From assembly GCA_964388455.1 (NCBI GenBank), contig CAYMAN010000006.1:25402-89401 (forward strand): DNA of 64,000 nt. The letters run 5' to 3'. A program made the position numbers and the translations under genes. The notes under the pieces were generated by a model that was given only the letters and a program-made list of their open reading frames with translations, searched no databases and was not told where the DNA came from. Origin of the DNA: JBBRWO01 sp964388455 (lineage in GTDB: Bacteria; Actinomycetota; Coriobacteriia; Anaerosomatales; JAAXUF01). Every line of letters starts with the position of its first letter. Position 1 is the first letter of the stretch. Below are positions 35,692-45,655 of this stretch, piece after piece.

Positions 35692-38600
35692 ATGCACGCA
35701 AGCAAACGCCCGGTACTCGAGCGCGTTCTGTTCTCGTCGAACATCTCGTTCTTGCAGATTCGTCCACGCGCAGTGCGGATGGCATTCCTGAGACTGAAAT
35801 CTGCGTGTTCCCTCGTCCTCGCTCTGGTCCTTGCGGCAGGCCCTGTCCTCCAAGCGGCTCCGGCATTCGCATCCACGCCGGTGGCGACGACGAGCACCTC
35901 GACCGCGACCCCAACGCAAGGCTCCGCCGAAGCGACTGATTCTGCGCCTTCGGTCGAGCCGACCGTCCCACCCAAAGTGGTTCGTGAACTGACGGACCGT
36001 CGCACGGAGACCGCGACGCACAAGCTCCTGTCCGACGGCACCGTTCGCGCTGAGCTCTCTGCCTCGCCGATCCGCTTCAAGGATGACTCAGGGGATTGGC
36101 AGCCCATCATCACCGACCTCATCCCCGGGGATAGCGCGGGCGAGATGGTTTCTGCCTCCACGTCCGTCACCGCGAGCTTCGATACCCAGACCCCTGGAAA
36201 GGCCCCCGCAACCCTCGCCACCTCCGAGTATGAAGTCGGCCTAGACATGCTCGGTGCAACCGAGGGTGTTCGGATGGTCTACGGCGACAAGACCAGGTAC
36301 CTCGACGTGGTCCGAGACGCGGATCTTGAGTACCAGCCGACCCTCTCGGGCATCAAAGAGACCATCATCCTCAAGAGCGCAGCCGCGCCCTCGACGTTTC
36401 GATTCGCGCTGAACGCTCGCGGCCTCGAAATGCGTCAGGATCCCTTCGGCGGTTACGCGCTCTATGCGCCCGACCAAAGCGAGCCCGAACTCAGCCTGAG
36501 TTCGCTCCTGGTATTCGACTCAAGCGAGAACACCGCCACAGAGCCGGCAATCTGCCCAGACACGACCATGACGGTCGCCGCCGCCGGCGACGGCTCCTCG
36601 ATCGTGACCTACGAGGTCTCACCCGAATGGCTCGCGGACCCGGCCCGCGTATTCCCGATCATGGTGGACCCGACGCTGTCTCGCGACCTGGACACCTTCG
36701 TTTCAAGCGAGTATCCCACTACCAACTACAACTCCTCCACCGAACTCAAATGCGGGTACTACGACGGGACCACGGGTCACAACCGCGCCTACGTCGGATT
36801 CGACACGAGCTCGATTCCCAGTGGCTCGTACGTGAACGACACCAACTTCAAGATCCGCCAGTTTCATCAGTACTACACGAACAGCACGACTACCACGTAC
36901 CTTGGCCGTTTGCTCTACACCTTCAGCACGGGAACCACGTGGAACACCCAATCAAGCGTGATAGGCAGTCCCGGAGCCAAGACCGACATGGAGCTGAGCC
37001 AGTCGGTCACGGGACGCGATGTTGATGTGAACTGGGATGTCGATGCCATCGTTCAGTCATGGCTGACCAGCCCGGCGACGAACAAAGGCTTCATGCTCTA
37101 CCAGTCAGAGACCAGCTCGCAGAACACCACCCACTGGCGCAAGTTCCGCTCGGGCGAATACGCGACCTCCAGCCAGCGGCCGACTCTGGTTGTGAACTAC
37201 GACCAGCCGACCCACGAGGTATCGCAGTACGTCTCCAGCTATCGCGTTGGTGACACGGTGAAGGTGCAGGTCCTCGTGCGGACTCCGTACTACACCGCAA
37301 TCAACGACATCCGCACCCTCGTCAACTACACGGGCGGTGTTCCATCTCGCGAGCGTGGGTATCTGCGCTGGACCACTACCGACCCCAACTCCGCAAGTTG
37401 GGTCACGGTGGCTGGAGCGGGAGGCTACCTGTCCTACTACGCCGGGACGGGATACGGGACCGACAAGCTCACCCTTATCCCCTCGGAGTGCTCGTATGGT
37501 TCCAACTCGCTTGGAAACGACAGCTACAAGCGCGTTGTGTTCGCTTTCAAGATCAACGACAACTGGGGCGACGTTCAGGACAATGACCTTGACACGTGGT
37601 CGTCGATGACGAGTGGGTGGAGCACCGGCTGGGTGCATAACGACACCAATTTCGATGTCTTGCCCAAGATTGTCTCGGGCCTGAGCGCGACCACCACGGC
37701 GAGTGCCGGATGGTTCCGCGAGGTCGATCGCAATAGCGACGGTCGTGCTGACACGGCAAACGACAGAGCCGACGAGGGCCGCGGGTCGGTCTCCCTCAAC
37801 TGGAGCCCCTCGCCGCTGGCCGATGGATATCGCGTGTACGCGTTCGACGGTGCTTCCTATCGCAAGGTGGGTGAGACCCTCGGCAATACCTCCACGGCGT
37901 GGTCGAGCGCGGGAGGGCGCTTCTTCCCACAAGATAGCGACTACGTCTCGCGGGCCGATGACTCGTGGAGCGCCAACCCGTATGCGGCCGCCTCGCCAAT
38001 CGTCTCGGGAACCGAATCCGGCTCCATCACTACCGCCGACACTGGCGCAGGCGTGGTCGTCTCCGACGGCTCACATCTGTACTACCGCGCGTGGAGCACC
38101 TATCCGGGACCGACCCAGTGGAAACGTGTCGGCTCCGGACTCAACGGCACGACAGCCGGTGGAGTGTCTACGGGAATCGGTCCTGACCTTGCCTCCAAGC
38201 GCATCATGTCGGCGTTTCTCCTCGACGGTGTGATCTACAACGGCTATGCGACATCGGCGACATCGATTGAGGGTGTGCCAGTCAGCGCTGCATCCGGCGA
38301 TAGCGGCACGCGCACACTTGCGTTCTCGGCACCGCTTCTCGATCGCACGACCGGCAGTGCCTTGTCCGGCGCATCGGCAAACGTGCTCCTCGCCGCCACC
38401 GATGAGCGCATCTACTCGGTTGCTTACAACCGGAACGGCTCAGACGTCAAGGACGGCTTTAAGGTGCGCGCGTTCACGCGTGACGGCGCGTTCATCGCCG
38501 ACCTCAGCATCCCATGCACTTCGTACCTGACCGACGGGGTCATGGCTGACGGCAACAATCTCTATTTCATGGAGTGGGGAGGCTCAAAGCGAATCACCAA

Positions 38601-41600
38601 GATCTCTGCATCGTCGTGGAAGATCACGAACCAGTACGCCAGCAACTCGAGCGATCGACGTGAAGTGAACGGTTGCTACGACGCGGCCAACAACGTCTTT
38701 TGGACCGGCACGCTGGACGGGGGCGGCGTGATCCGTCGTTACGCTGGACTCGGTCTCGACCTGCGCGACAACCCGAATCAGCTCTACGGCAAGACGCCGG
38801 GGGACACCTACGACGCCAGCACCAACTACTGGTTCAGGGTGGTCCCGTACTCGGAGATGGGCGAACTCGCAGTTGGCGACAACCCGATGGTTACGCCGAC
38901 TTTCGACAACCGGACTGTGCGCGTAAACGACGACCCTCGGCACACCACGTACGATCTGGGTCAGATCCGGGGGCATGAGGCTGCCGCGGTGCTTGACGAA
39001 GGGGCACTGTCCCTGGACATCGATGACCTGTCAATCGCCTCGTGGGGACCCGTGGCCGCGCTGTCACGGCACTACGACTCGGCAAGCGCCGTGGCAAGTG
39101 CGTGGGCCCCTGGTTGGGTATTCAACTTCGAGCAGCGAATCGAAAGGTCTGGCAACATCGCCGACTACGTCGATGCCACAGGCGAGAAGCATCGCTTCGT
39201 ACTCAACACCACGACATCGACCTGGGCTGCACCAAACGGGGACTATTCGAAACTCGAAGCTGAAGGATCAGGCTTCAAGCTCACCACCAAGGACCGAAGC
39301 ATCCTCCACTTCGACTCGTTGGGTCGTTTGACAAGTGAGGACGACCGCAACGGAAACCGCGTCGAGTACAACTGGAATGCAGGCCGGACCGAGCTTCGGA
39401 TCAAGGCGGCAAACGGCCAAGAGATCATCGCCACCTTCGTCGCGGGCGGCCGGATCAAAGACGCGAGCTACTCGGTCTCTGATTCGCGAGTGCCTGCCGA
39501 GAACCGGACACGCAAGATCGAGTACAACTATGGTAGTGGCTACACAGGCGGCAGCATCAACAACATACGGTGGTTCCACAACTCGACGGTCACCCAGGAA
39601 CCTGGCTACGACCCGTTCAAGAGCCCATGGAATTCGGGCGTGTCGTACCACTACGACGTCTCGAATCGTCTCTACCGGATGTGGGATTCCCATTTCGTTA
39701 CTCAGAACATATATGGCGCGCAGTGGGACTTCAGCTATGACGACCAGACCGGCAAACTGAGCCAGGTGATCTGGCCCGGGGATACGCATGGGTGGCCGAG
39801 CTACAATGGAGGAAACGGGCGCACCGCAGAGTTCGCCGTGGGTGCGCAAGAGGCCACCGTCACCACACGTGCCAAGGTCGATGGGCAGCCGCGCCTAGTC
39901 GAACAGCGCTATCGCTGGAATCCCACAGGCACCGAAGCGTCGCATACGAACAAGGTCGAACAGCCTGGAGCATCTTTCCCGACGTGGAGCTACACCTACG
40001 ACCCGCAAAACGAGCAGACCTCGGAGCAAAGCCCCGAAGGCGTGATCACCAAGTCGCAGTACGACTCTCGCGGAAACACCGTACGCACCTTTGATGGCAA
40101 GGGCGGTGTCACGCGAGACGTCTACAACGCATCCGACGACCTCATCCGCACCACGACCCCTGCGGGCCGCACAACCTACATGACCTACGATACCGACGGC
40201 AACATGCTCACCGAAGAGCGCGTGCTCACTGCCGCTGGCGAGCGCTCCCGCGCCGAGTACACCTACGACACACTGGGCCGAGGAATCGTTGTTTCGGAAC
40301 GTAGGCGGATCAGCCAAGGTCCTGACACCTGGGCGCAGACTGACTACGTGCAGAGCTCGATCGCTCCAAACGGCGAGGCGCAGACTGTCATCGACCGTGG
40401 CGTGAAGCTCTCTGCGGCATCGACGCCTGCTGACCTCACGAAGTCAAAGGAGTATGACGCTCTCGGCAATCTGTTATGGGAGAAGGACGCCGCGGGTCAG
40501 TGGGCAATCAAGAGCAATACATACGATGTGGCCGGTCGTCTTGTCGCAAGTGAGGATGCGTCTGCGACGAGCACGCACATGGTCTATGACAAACTCGGGT
40601 TCGTGGCTGAGACGTGGCGCGAGCACAGTGGAACGTGGGTTGACCGTAGGCGAAACGAGAACACGGTCGACGGTCAGGCGTATCGCGAGACATTCCTCAA
40701 GCATGGGTCAGGCGGGGTTGCCATCACTGACCGAGTGGTCGAGCATACCTTCGATCCGTCTGGGAACGAGGTCGAGCAGCAGGCGAGCGTCGGCACGACT
40801 CAGGTTGAGTACAACGCCCAGGGGCTACCCACCGCCCAGCTTGACCCGGGCACAAGCGCAGAGTCGACCGCGACATATGACGACGATGGCAACCTGACGG
40901 AGAGCAACCAGGCAGGTAACGTTGCAGCCGACGGGGTCACTTACGACGAGGGCGGCAACGTCACCGAAGAAGACCCGGGCGATGCGAAAGAGACCTCGTA
41001 CGATTTTGACGCGGATGGCAACCAGACCTCAATGAGCGAGCCGACGGATTCGGGGACGATCGTCGAGAGCACGTCGTTCTATGACGTTGCAGGACGTCTC
41101 ACGAAGAGCACCGATGCAAAGGGCTTCGTTACGACGTCTGTCTACGACCAGCTCGATCGTCAACTCGCGGCCACCTCCGGAGGTGTCTCGGCCACCAAGG
41201 TCTACAACTCGCTTGGCTGGCTGCTTTCCGAGACAGACCTCGACGGACAGACCAAGACCTATACCTACGATGCGGCCGGGCGGGTGCTCTCCGAGACGTT
41301 GTCTGGCAAGACCACGACGAACTCCTACGACGGCATGGGTCGCATCCTTTCAAGGACCGCACCTGACGGCTCGACGGTCCGCTTCGCCTATGACGATTTC
41401 GGACGCGCCGTCTCGGAAGTGCACACGACACCGGGCAACAACGAACCCGTGCGTGACGTCGAGCGGACTTTCGATGATCAGGGGCGCGAGGTCTCGAGCA
41501 CGGATTCTGCTCGCGGTGTCTCGGCTTCGAGCACCTGGAACGGAGAGACCAAGGCGTCATCCGTGCGCGCTGCAGGTGAGACGACGGTGACACTGGACTT

Positions 41601-43176
41601 CGATGCCCAGGGCCGGGAATACACTCTGAGCTCAACAAATGGGACGGGCACCATTTCTCGACAGGTGGTCTCGCGCGATTCGGCAGGCAAGGTGACGGAA
41701 CTCTCGCTCAGCGCAGACACCCAGTTGTCTCAGCTGTTCTCCTATGAGGCCTCCGCAAGCAAGCTCATCGGCCAGGACGGTGCGGGACTCGGAAGCGGCG
41801 GTATCGACTACAGCTACAACTCCCATACCGCACGTCAGACCCGGGAGGCGATCGATCTCGCGTATCCGGGCGCTGCAGCCGATCGCGACCGCAGCTTCTC
41901 CTACGACGATGCCGGGCGCTTGACGAGTTCTGCCGATGTAGGGTCGGCGGCGGTGAACTTCAGCTATACACCCGACGGACGCATCACCTCCGCCGGTGCA
42001 CGCACCTTCACTTACCGCAGCGAGACCACCCGTACCCAACAGCTGCTTTCGATGGTCGACGGCGGTAAGTCGACTGCGTTCAGTTTCGATGGACGAGGCA
42101 GGCGAACGGGATACGTCTCGCAAGATGAGTCGGCCACCTACGGCTACAACGACGGTGATCGGCTCGTGTCCTTCGCAAGGGACGTCAGCAAGAACGGCTC
42201 TGTTGACGTCACGGCGACCTACGCCTATGACGGTGAGGGCCAGCGTACGCGCTCGGTGGTCACCAGCGGTGGGGTGACGACAGCGACCGAATGGACTTAC
42301 GAGGGGCTTACGCTCCTCCGTTGCGTCTCCGTGACAAATGACGAGACTACCACCGTCGAGTATGTGAACGATGAGACGGGACGTCCGACCGGAGCATGGG
42401 TAACAGTGCCGGGGCGCGCGACGACCGACTTCGTGTGGCTTGTGACCGATGTGCGGGGCGATGTGCTTGAGCTGCTCATTTCTGATGGGACGCCGCTGTC
42501 GTATCGGACCTACTCCGCGTACGGCCAGACGATTTCGGGGGCCTCTCGCGCGGCAGGGAGCCTCACTGCGACACAGTCTGCCGCAATTGACAGCGCGGTC
42601 GGCCTGCGGTTTGCCGGCTATACGTTCGACAAAGAGAGCGGCTTGTACTATTGCTCACAGCGCTACTACGACCCGGCCACCGGTCAGTGGCTAACGAAGG
42701 ACCCGGCAAGGGCCGATGGCGAGGAAAGCGCGTACCAGTACTGCGGTGGAGATCCGGTGGGCAAGGTGGACCCGACTGGAGAGGCATGGTGGAGGGTCGC
42801 ATACACTCGTGAGAGGGTGCTGACGAGCACGAAGGGGGTCTACCGATTGTATCGAAACTCGTGTCACAGCACGACACACTGGCTGGCGTACAAGCGCAAG
42901 TCAAGGGTCACCGTGTACTTCAAGACCTGGGTGTTGGATGTGGCCATAGCACTCGCTTCAAAAGGCCGGACGAAGAAGTATGGATCTGGGACGAGATCTC
43001 AGCGCTTGAAAGCGAGGCAGATGGCACACCCCAAGGCGAAGGCCGCAGGCAAAGCCATGCTGAAGGGTATGGTGGGGTCCGAGCTCATTGAGAGCACACA
43101 AATACTCAAGCAGAGCGGCAGCTACTACTACTTCTCGTTTGTATATAGGTACTACAAGAAGATTCGTCCGGCGTAG
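35692..43176 (+). CDS. Secreted RHS-repeat polymorphic toxin-like protein with DNRLRE domain
   Basis: About 2494 aa. I use ATG 35692 (GGGGGAC upstream); ATG 35779 is also possible and would put the signal peptide 'MAFLRLKSACSLVLALVLAAGP...AFA' right at the N-terminus. After a Thr/Ser-rich linker comes a DNRLRE-type domain around residues 320-480 ('NRAYVGFDTSSIPSG', 'VDAIVQSWL'), then a beta-rich region and many YD/RHS repeats ('YDxxGR', 'YDADGN' patterns, about 1050-2280), closed by the RHS core 'GLYYCSQRYYDPATGQWLTKDP...NP-like GGDPVGKVDPTGE'. The last about 130 residues, strongly basic, replace the variable toxin position; I do not recognise them. Likely contact-type interbacterial toxin. 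Confidence 0.88.
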   Translation: MHASKRPVLERVLFSSNISFLQIRPRAVRMAFLRLKSACSLVLALVLAAGPVLQAAPAFASTPVATTSTSTATPTQGSAEATDSAPSVEPTVPPKVVRELTDRRTETATHKLLSDGTVRAELSASPIRFKDDSGDWQPIITDLIPGDSAGEMVSASTSVTASFDTQTPGKAPATLATSEYEVGLDMLGATEGVRMVYGDKTRYLDVVRDADLEYQPTLSGIKETIILKSAAAPSTFRFALNARGLEMRQDPFGGYALYAPDQSEPELSLSSLLVFDSSENTATEPAICPDTTMTVAAAGDGSSIVTYEVSPEWLADPARVFPIMVDPTLSRDLDTFVSSEYPTTNYNSSTELKCGYYDGTTGHNRAYVGFDTSSIPSGSYVNDTNFKIRQFHQYYTNSTTTTYLGRLLYTFSTGTTWNTQSSVIGSPGAKTDMELSQSVTGRDVDVNWDVDAIVQSWLTSPATNKGFMLYQSETSSQNTTHWRKFRSGEYATSSQRPTLVVNYDQPTHEVSQYVSSYRVGDTVKVQVLVRTPYYTAINDIRTLVNYTGGVPSRERGYLRWTTTDPNSASWVTVAGAGGYLSYYAGTGYGTDKLTLIPSECSYGSNSLGNDSYKRVVFAFKINDNWGDVQDNDLDTWSSMTSGWSTGWVHNDTNFDVLPKIVSGLSATTTASAGWFREVDRNSDGRADTANDRADEGRGSVSLNWSPSPLADGYRVYAFDGASYRKVGETLGNTSTAWSSAGGRFFPQDSDYVSRADDSWSANPYAAASPIVSGTESGSITTADTGAGVVVSDGSHLYYRAWSTYPGPTQWKRVGSGLNGTTAGGVSTGIGPDLASKRIMSAFLLDGVIYNGYATSATSIEGVPVSAASGDSGTRTLAFSAPLLDRTTGSALSGASANVLLAATDERIYSVAYNRNGSDVKDGFKVRAFTRDGAFIADLSIPCTSYLTDGVMADGNNLYFMEWGGSKRITKISASSWKITNQYASNSSDRREVNGCYDAANNVFWTGTLDGGGVIRRYAGLGLDLRDNPNQLYGKTPGDTYDASTNYWFRVVPYSEMGELAVGDNPMVTPTFDNRTVRVNDDPRHTTYDLGQIRGHEAAAVLDEGALSLDIDDLSIASWGPVAALSRHYDSASAVASAWAPGWVFNFEQRIERSGNIADYVDATGEKHRFVLNTTTSTWAAPNGDYSKLEAEGSGFKLTTKDRSILHFDSLGRLTSEDDRNGNRVEYNWNAGRTELRIKAANGQEIIATFVAGGRIKDASYSVSDSRVPAENRTRKIEYNYGSGYTGGSINNIRWFHNSTVTQEPGYDPFKSPWNSGVSYHYDVSNRLYRMWDSHFVTQNIYGAQWDFSYDDQTGKLSQVIWPGDTHGWPSYNGGNGRTAEFAVGAQEATVTTRAKVDGQPRLVEQRYRWNPTGTEASHTNKVEQPGASFPTWSYTYDPQNEQTSEQSPEGVITKSQYDSRGNTVRTFDGKGGVTRDVYNASDDLIRTTTPAGRTTYMTYDTDGNMLTEERVLTAAGERSRAEYTYDTLGRGIVVSERRRISQGPDTWAQTDYVQSSIAPNGEAQTVIDRGVKLSAASTPADLTKSKEYDALGNLLWEKDAAGQWAIKSNTYDVAGRLVASEDASATSTHMVYDKLGFVAETWREHSGTWVDRRRNENTVDGQAYRETFLKHGSGGVAITDRVVEHTFDPSGNEVEQQASVGTTQVEYNAQGLPTAQLDPGTSAESTATYDDDGNLTESNQAGNVAADGVTYDEGGNVTEEDPGDAKETSYDFDADGNQTSMSEPTDSGTIVESTSFYDVAGRLTKSTDAKGFVTTSVYDQLDRQLAATSGGVSATKVYNSLGWLLSETDLDGQTKTYTYDAAGRVLSETLSGKTTTNSYDGMGRILSRTAPDGSTVRFAYDDFGRAVSEVHTTPGNNEPVRDVERTFDDQGREVSSTDSARGVSASSTWNGETKASSVRAAGETTVTLDFDAQGREYTLSSTNGTGTISRQVVSRDSAGKVTELSLSADTQLSQLFSYEASASKLIGQDGAGLGSGGIDYSYNSHTARQTREAIDLAYPGAAADRDRSFSYDDAGRLTSSADVGSAAVNFSYTPDGRITSAGARTFTYRSETTRTQQLLSMVDGGKSTAFSFDGRGRRTGYVSQDESATYGYNDGDRLVSFARDVSKNGSVDVTATYAYDGEGQRTRSVVTSGGVTTATEWTYEGLTLLRCVSVTNDETTTVEYVNDETGRPTGAWVTVPGRATTDFVWLVTDVRGDVLELLISDGTPLSYRTYSAYGQTISGASRAAGSLTATQSAAIDSAVGLRFAGYTFDKESGLYYCSQRYYDPATGQWLTKDPARADGEESAYQYCGGDPVGKVDPTGEAWWRVAYTRERVLTSTKGVYRLYRNSCHSTTHWLAYKRKSRVTVYFKTWVLDVAIALASKGRTKKYGSGTRSQRLKARQMAHPKAKAAGKAMLKGMVGSELIESTQILKQSGSYYYFSFVYRYYKKIRPA

Positions 43177-43187
43177 GAGGTGTGTTC

Positions 43188-43538
43188 ATGTCCAGAGTGT
43201 TGTCGCCGCTAGTTGAGTTGGCTACTGGTATGGCGCTCGGCTACTTGACAGCGTCCGGAAGCCTATTGGGAGTCTGGTCCGCGAGCGTGATGTGTGGCAT
43301 CTTACTGGTCCTGTTGATTGGACCCAGCGAGATCGATCCAGTTCGACGGGCGACCGCTGAGGTATTGGGGAGACTGCCAGTATTGTTTGTGATTGGCGCA
43401 GGCGTTCTCCTCCTGTGGTCGTTGGGGCGAGTGACGGGCTGCTTTCCGCTGGTGTTCATGGGTGGCTGGTACCTGGGAACGTTTTGCGGTCTTCCTGGTG
43501 CAGGCATGGATGATGAAAGGGGAGCCGAGGGCATCTGA
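43188..43538 (+). CDS. Small membrane protein, candidate immunity partner of the RHS protein
   Basis: 116 aa from ATG 43188, 11 nt after the RHS stop; AGGAGG at 43175-43180 has ideal spacing (the GTG at 43182 is too close). It has three or four hydrophobic helices ('LATGMALGYLTASGSLLGVW', 'VMCGILLVLLIGP', 'VLFVIGAGVLLLW', 'FMGGWYLGTFCG'). Position straight after an RHS C-terminal variable region is where immunity proteins are encoded. Family unknown. Confidence 0.65.
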   Translation: MSRVLSPLVELATGMALGYLTASGSLLGVWSASVMCGILLVLLIGPSEIDPVRRATAEVLGRLPVLFVIGAGVLLLWSLGRVTGCFPLVFMGGWYLGTFCGLPGAGMDDERGAEGI

Positions 43539-43755
43539 CTTGCAATTGCTGGACATGGTGGGCTGCTGCTGTCGTGCCTGACGAGTGGGCGCGAGTGGAC
43601 GCTCGAACTGTTCAGCCCCACACGGCCACTGCGGCTCGTGTCGCGCAGGAACAACCGGGTGATTCCGTCGCTCGGCACACAGTTCCAGCAAGCACGAACC
43701 GCCCTCGTTCCGCCCACGAAGCGTAATGGTGTCGTGTTGCGGTGGATGTCATCGA

Positions 43756-43784
43756 TTGTCCGACCAAGGCACGCTCGCTATACT
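43756..43784 (+). promoter_or_regulatory. Sigma-70-type promoter before the tRNA-Ser half
   Basis: TTGTCC (43756-43761), a 17-bp spacer and TATACT (43779-43784) form a near-ideal promoter 42 bp before the tRNA-Ser-like sequence. Confidence 0.65.
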
Positions 43785-43826
43785 GCGGAACGCTGCTCTC
43801 GCGCGTCGGGAGCTCTGCACCCTCGC

Positions 43827-43871
43827 GGAGAGGTGGCAGAGTGGTTGAATGCGGCAGTCTCGAAAACTGCC
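43827..43871 (+). pseudogene. 5' half of tRNA-Ser (anticodon CGA)
   Basis: GGAGAGG acceptor strand, TG, a Ser-type D arm, then anticodon stem GGCAGT/ACTGCC with loop CTCGAAA (CGA). After 43871 neither a variable arm, a T-loop (TTCGAAT) nor the matching CCTCTCC 3' acceptor strand is found within the next 250 nt, so the gene is cut after the anticodon arm. It keeps its own promoter. Confidence 0.75.
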
Positions 43872-44153
43872 TACGCCCGGCTCGCGCGTTGGTCACAGCT
43901 TCTGGAAACACGGCTGTGCCGGTGCGAAGACATCCCAGGCGACTAAGCCCGGTTGTCGATGCTCCGCCACCGTTTCCTCCCCCGCCCCGATTGGTCGTGC
44001 CATTCACGTGCCTCGTACGCGGGCTACGTCCTGAAGGGTTCATCTCGGGACGAAGCAGCCAGCGTCCAACGGGAACCTGAGATGGCCGCTGACCTGCGAC
44101 GACGTGATATCAGATGAGCCCACTGCGTACTCACTGGAGCACACAGGTCAGGT
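43872..44153. other. Right end of element 1, no gene
   Basis: About 280 bp between the tRNA-Ser half and the second attachment repeat. No coding or structural signal is convincing. Confidence 0.4.
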
Positions 44154-44223
44154 TTCGAATTCCCTTGGGGGCACCAGATTCTATGTAGACCCGTCTGTGG
44201 AAACAGGCGGGTCTACCTGCGTC
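44154..44223. repeat. Second attachment repeat (element 1/element 2 junction)
   Basis: Exact 70-bp copy of 13551-13620, including the 3' 23 nt of tRNA-Glu but not its 5' part, and the 14-bp hairpin (44185-44216). It serves as right end of element 1 and left end of element 2. Confidence 0.9.
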
Positions 44224-44309
44224 CGGATGAAAGCGGGCGCAAAACGGGGCCGGCAACAGCGAGGACAGGTGTGCCCATGTCGTGCCTTCGGATCGAGTCG
44301 GGGCACGTA

Positions 44310-44381
44310 ATGGGGTTTTGATAGTCCCTAAAGGACGGCGAGCGTATTCCAAGCACGAGCCGATTCTCAAAACCATCCCAT
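44310..44381. repeat. Conserved nested inverted repeat near the attachment site, copy 2
   Basis: ATGGGGTTTTGA (44310-44321) pairs with TCTCAAAACCATCCCAT (44365-44381); the inner hairpin is GTCC-CTAAA-GGAC (44324-44336). Compared with copy 1 the inner stem keeps pairing through two matching substitutions. Confidence 0.6.
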
Positions 44382-44485
44382 CGCCCAAAGGGCCCTGGGT
44401 GCCCGAACAGAGTCTAGGGTCCACCCTCGATGCGAGGATGAGTCCAGCTTGTGGTGCGCGCGACGTGTGGCCGTGTGCAGGACGA

Positions 44486-45655
44486 TCAGCCGAGCAGTGC
44501 GGCCTCGATAGCATCGGCCGCCTCGCGCTGCTGTCCGGGCAACACGTGGGCGTAGACCTGCAACGTGAAGGCGACGGTCGAGTGCCCGAGACGCTTGGAG
44601 ACGACATGAGGCGGTGTGCCTGCTTTGAGCAGGATGGTCGCATGTGCATGCCGCAAGTCATGGAAACGGACTCCGCCAAGGCCGCACGTCCCGACCACGG
44701 TCCGAAACCGGCCGGAGGCGGTCGAGGGTCGGGTGGGCTCACCTGACGGCGTGGCTAACACGAGGTCGTGATCGATCCAGTCGCCACCGAGCGTCAACCG
44801 GTGCTCGGTCTGGCGCTTTCGATGTGATCTGAGTTTTGCGGTGGTGGCTGCGCCCAAGTCGACAGATCGTCCGTGACCCGATTTCGGCTCCTTGAACGAG
44901 TACCACAAGCTGTCTCCCTGGCCGACCATGTGCTCTACGACGGTGCGCCTGATATGGGCCACTCCGACATCGAGATCGATGTCGCTCCATCGAAGGGCCA
45001 GCAGCTCCCCGAGGCGTGCCCCCGTCGTCAAAGCCAGGTAGGCGGGCAGCTCGGATGGAGTATCTTCAAGGACCTTGAGCAGGGCGGTCGCCTCCTCTTC
45101 GGCGAGCACTCGCATCTCCGGGCGGTTGACCCTGGGTGGCGACGTGAACCGCGCCGGGTTCTTCGAAAGCACTCCGATCTCCACAGCGCGCTCAAGTGCC
45201 ATCTTGAGCGCTACGTGTCGGTGATGCACGGTGGTCGGCGAGAGGCGCGACTCCTTCTTCTGTCCGCGCTCTGTGGCCAGGCTGTGTGCGTAGAACTCAT
45301 CGAGATGCTGAGGTGAGAGTTCCTGGAGTCTCATCGCGCCGAGCGCGGGGATCACGCTGCTCCGAAGGAGCGACGCGTAGCACTCCCACGTGCGCTGCGA
45401 GACCTGCGAACGCTTCCAGGTGAGCCACGATTCGAGGTAGTCAGAGAGCTTCTGGTCAGACCTGCCGACGTAATCGCCGCGTGACCGCTCTGACACGAGA
45501 TGGGCGCGCTTGGCCTTGGCCTCGGCAAGCGTGCCCCGCACCGTGTGGCTCTCGCGCCGACGTTTGCCTGCTGCCGTCTTAGGAAGCTCGATGAACACGC
45601 GGTAGTAGCCCGGGGCGACTTTCAAGATGCCGTCCGCTGAGGTGGTCTTCGCCAT
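44486..45655 (-). CDS. int: Tyrosine-family site-specific integrase, element 2
   Basis: 389 aa, nearly identical to the element 1 integrase; differences seen include Arg to Cys in 'TWECYASLL' and a cluster near 'GGDWIDHDLVLATPSGE'. All catalytic motifs are kept (TGARLGELL, HDLRHAHAT, LGHSTVAFTLQVYAH). Both integrases should therefore act on the same tRNA-Glu site, which explains the tandem array. Confidence 0.95.
   Translation of the reverse strand: MAKTTSADGILKVAPGYYRVFIELPKTAAGKRRRESHTVRGTLAEAKAKRAHLVSERSRGDYVGRSDQKLSDYLESWLTWKRSQVSQRTWECYASLLRSSVIPALGAMRLQELSPQHLDEFYAHSLATERGQKKESRLSPTTVHHRHVALKMALERAVEIGVLSKNPARFTSPPRVNRPEMRVLAEEEATALLKVLEDTPSELPAYLALTTGARLGELLALRWSDIDLDVGVAHIRRTVVEHMVGQGDSLWYSFKEPKSGHGRSVDLGAATTAKLRSHRKRQTEHRLTLGGDWIDHDLVLATPSGEPTRPSTASGRFRTVVGTCGLGGVRFHDLRHAHATILLKAGTPPHVVSKRLGHSTVAFTLQVYAHVLPGQQREAADAIEAALLG

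Larger units (their letters stand above)
13551..44153. mobile_element. Element 1: tRNA-Glu-integrated island with int/methyltransferase/TerS-like core and defence cargo
   Basis: Bounded by the 70-bp direct repeats at 13551-13620 and 44154-44223, which include the 3' end of tRNA-Glu. The integrase gene lies directly inside the left repeat and points to it, as is usual for tRNA-targeted elements. No capsid, tail, portal or large terminase gene is visible, so it is not a complete prophage. Remnants inside (integrase, ispH, nuclease gene, tRNA-Ser half) suggest a composite history. Confidence 0.8.

Noticed and set aside
43638..44080. Three overlapping plus-strand frames across the tRNA-Ser half
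   Set aside because: They run through the promoter and tRNA sequence and resemble no protein.
44154..44176. A second tRNA-Glu gene
   Set aside because: Only the T-loop and 3' acceptor strand are present; the 5' two thirds of the tRNA are missing, so this is an attachment-site copy.
13498..44223. Simple complete prophage
   Set aside because: No portal, capsid, tail, lysis or large terminase genes are present between the repeats.
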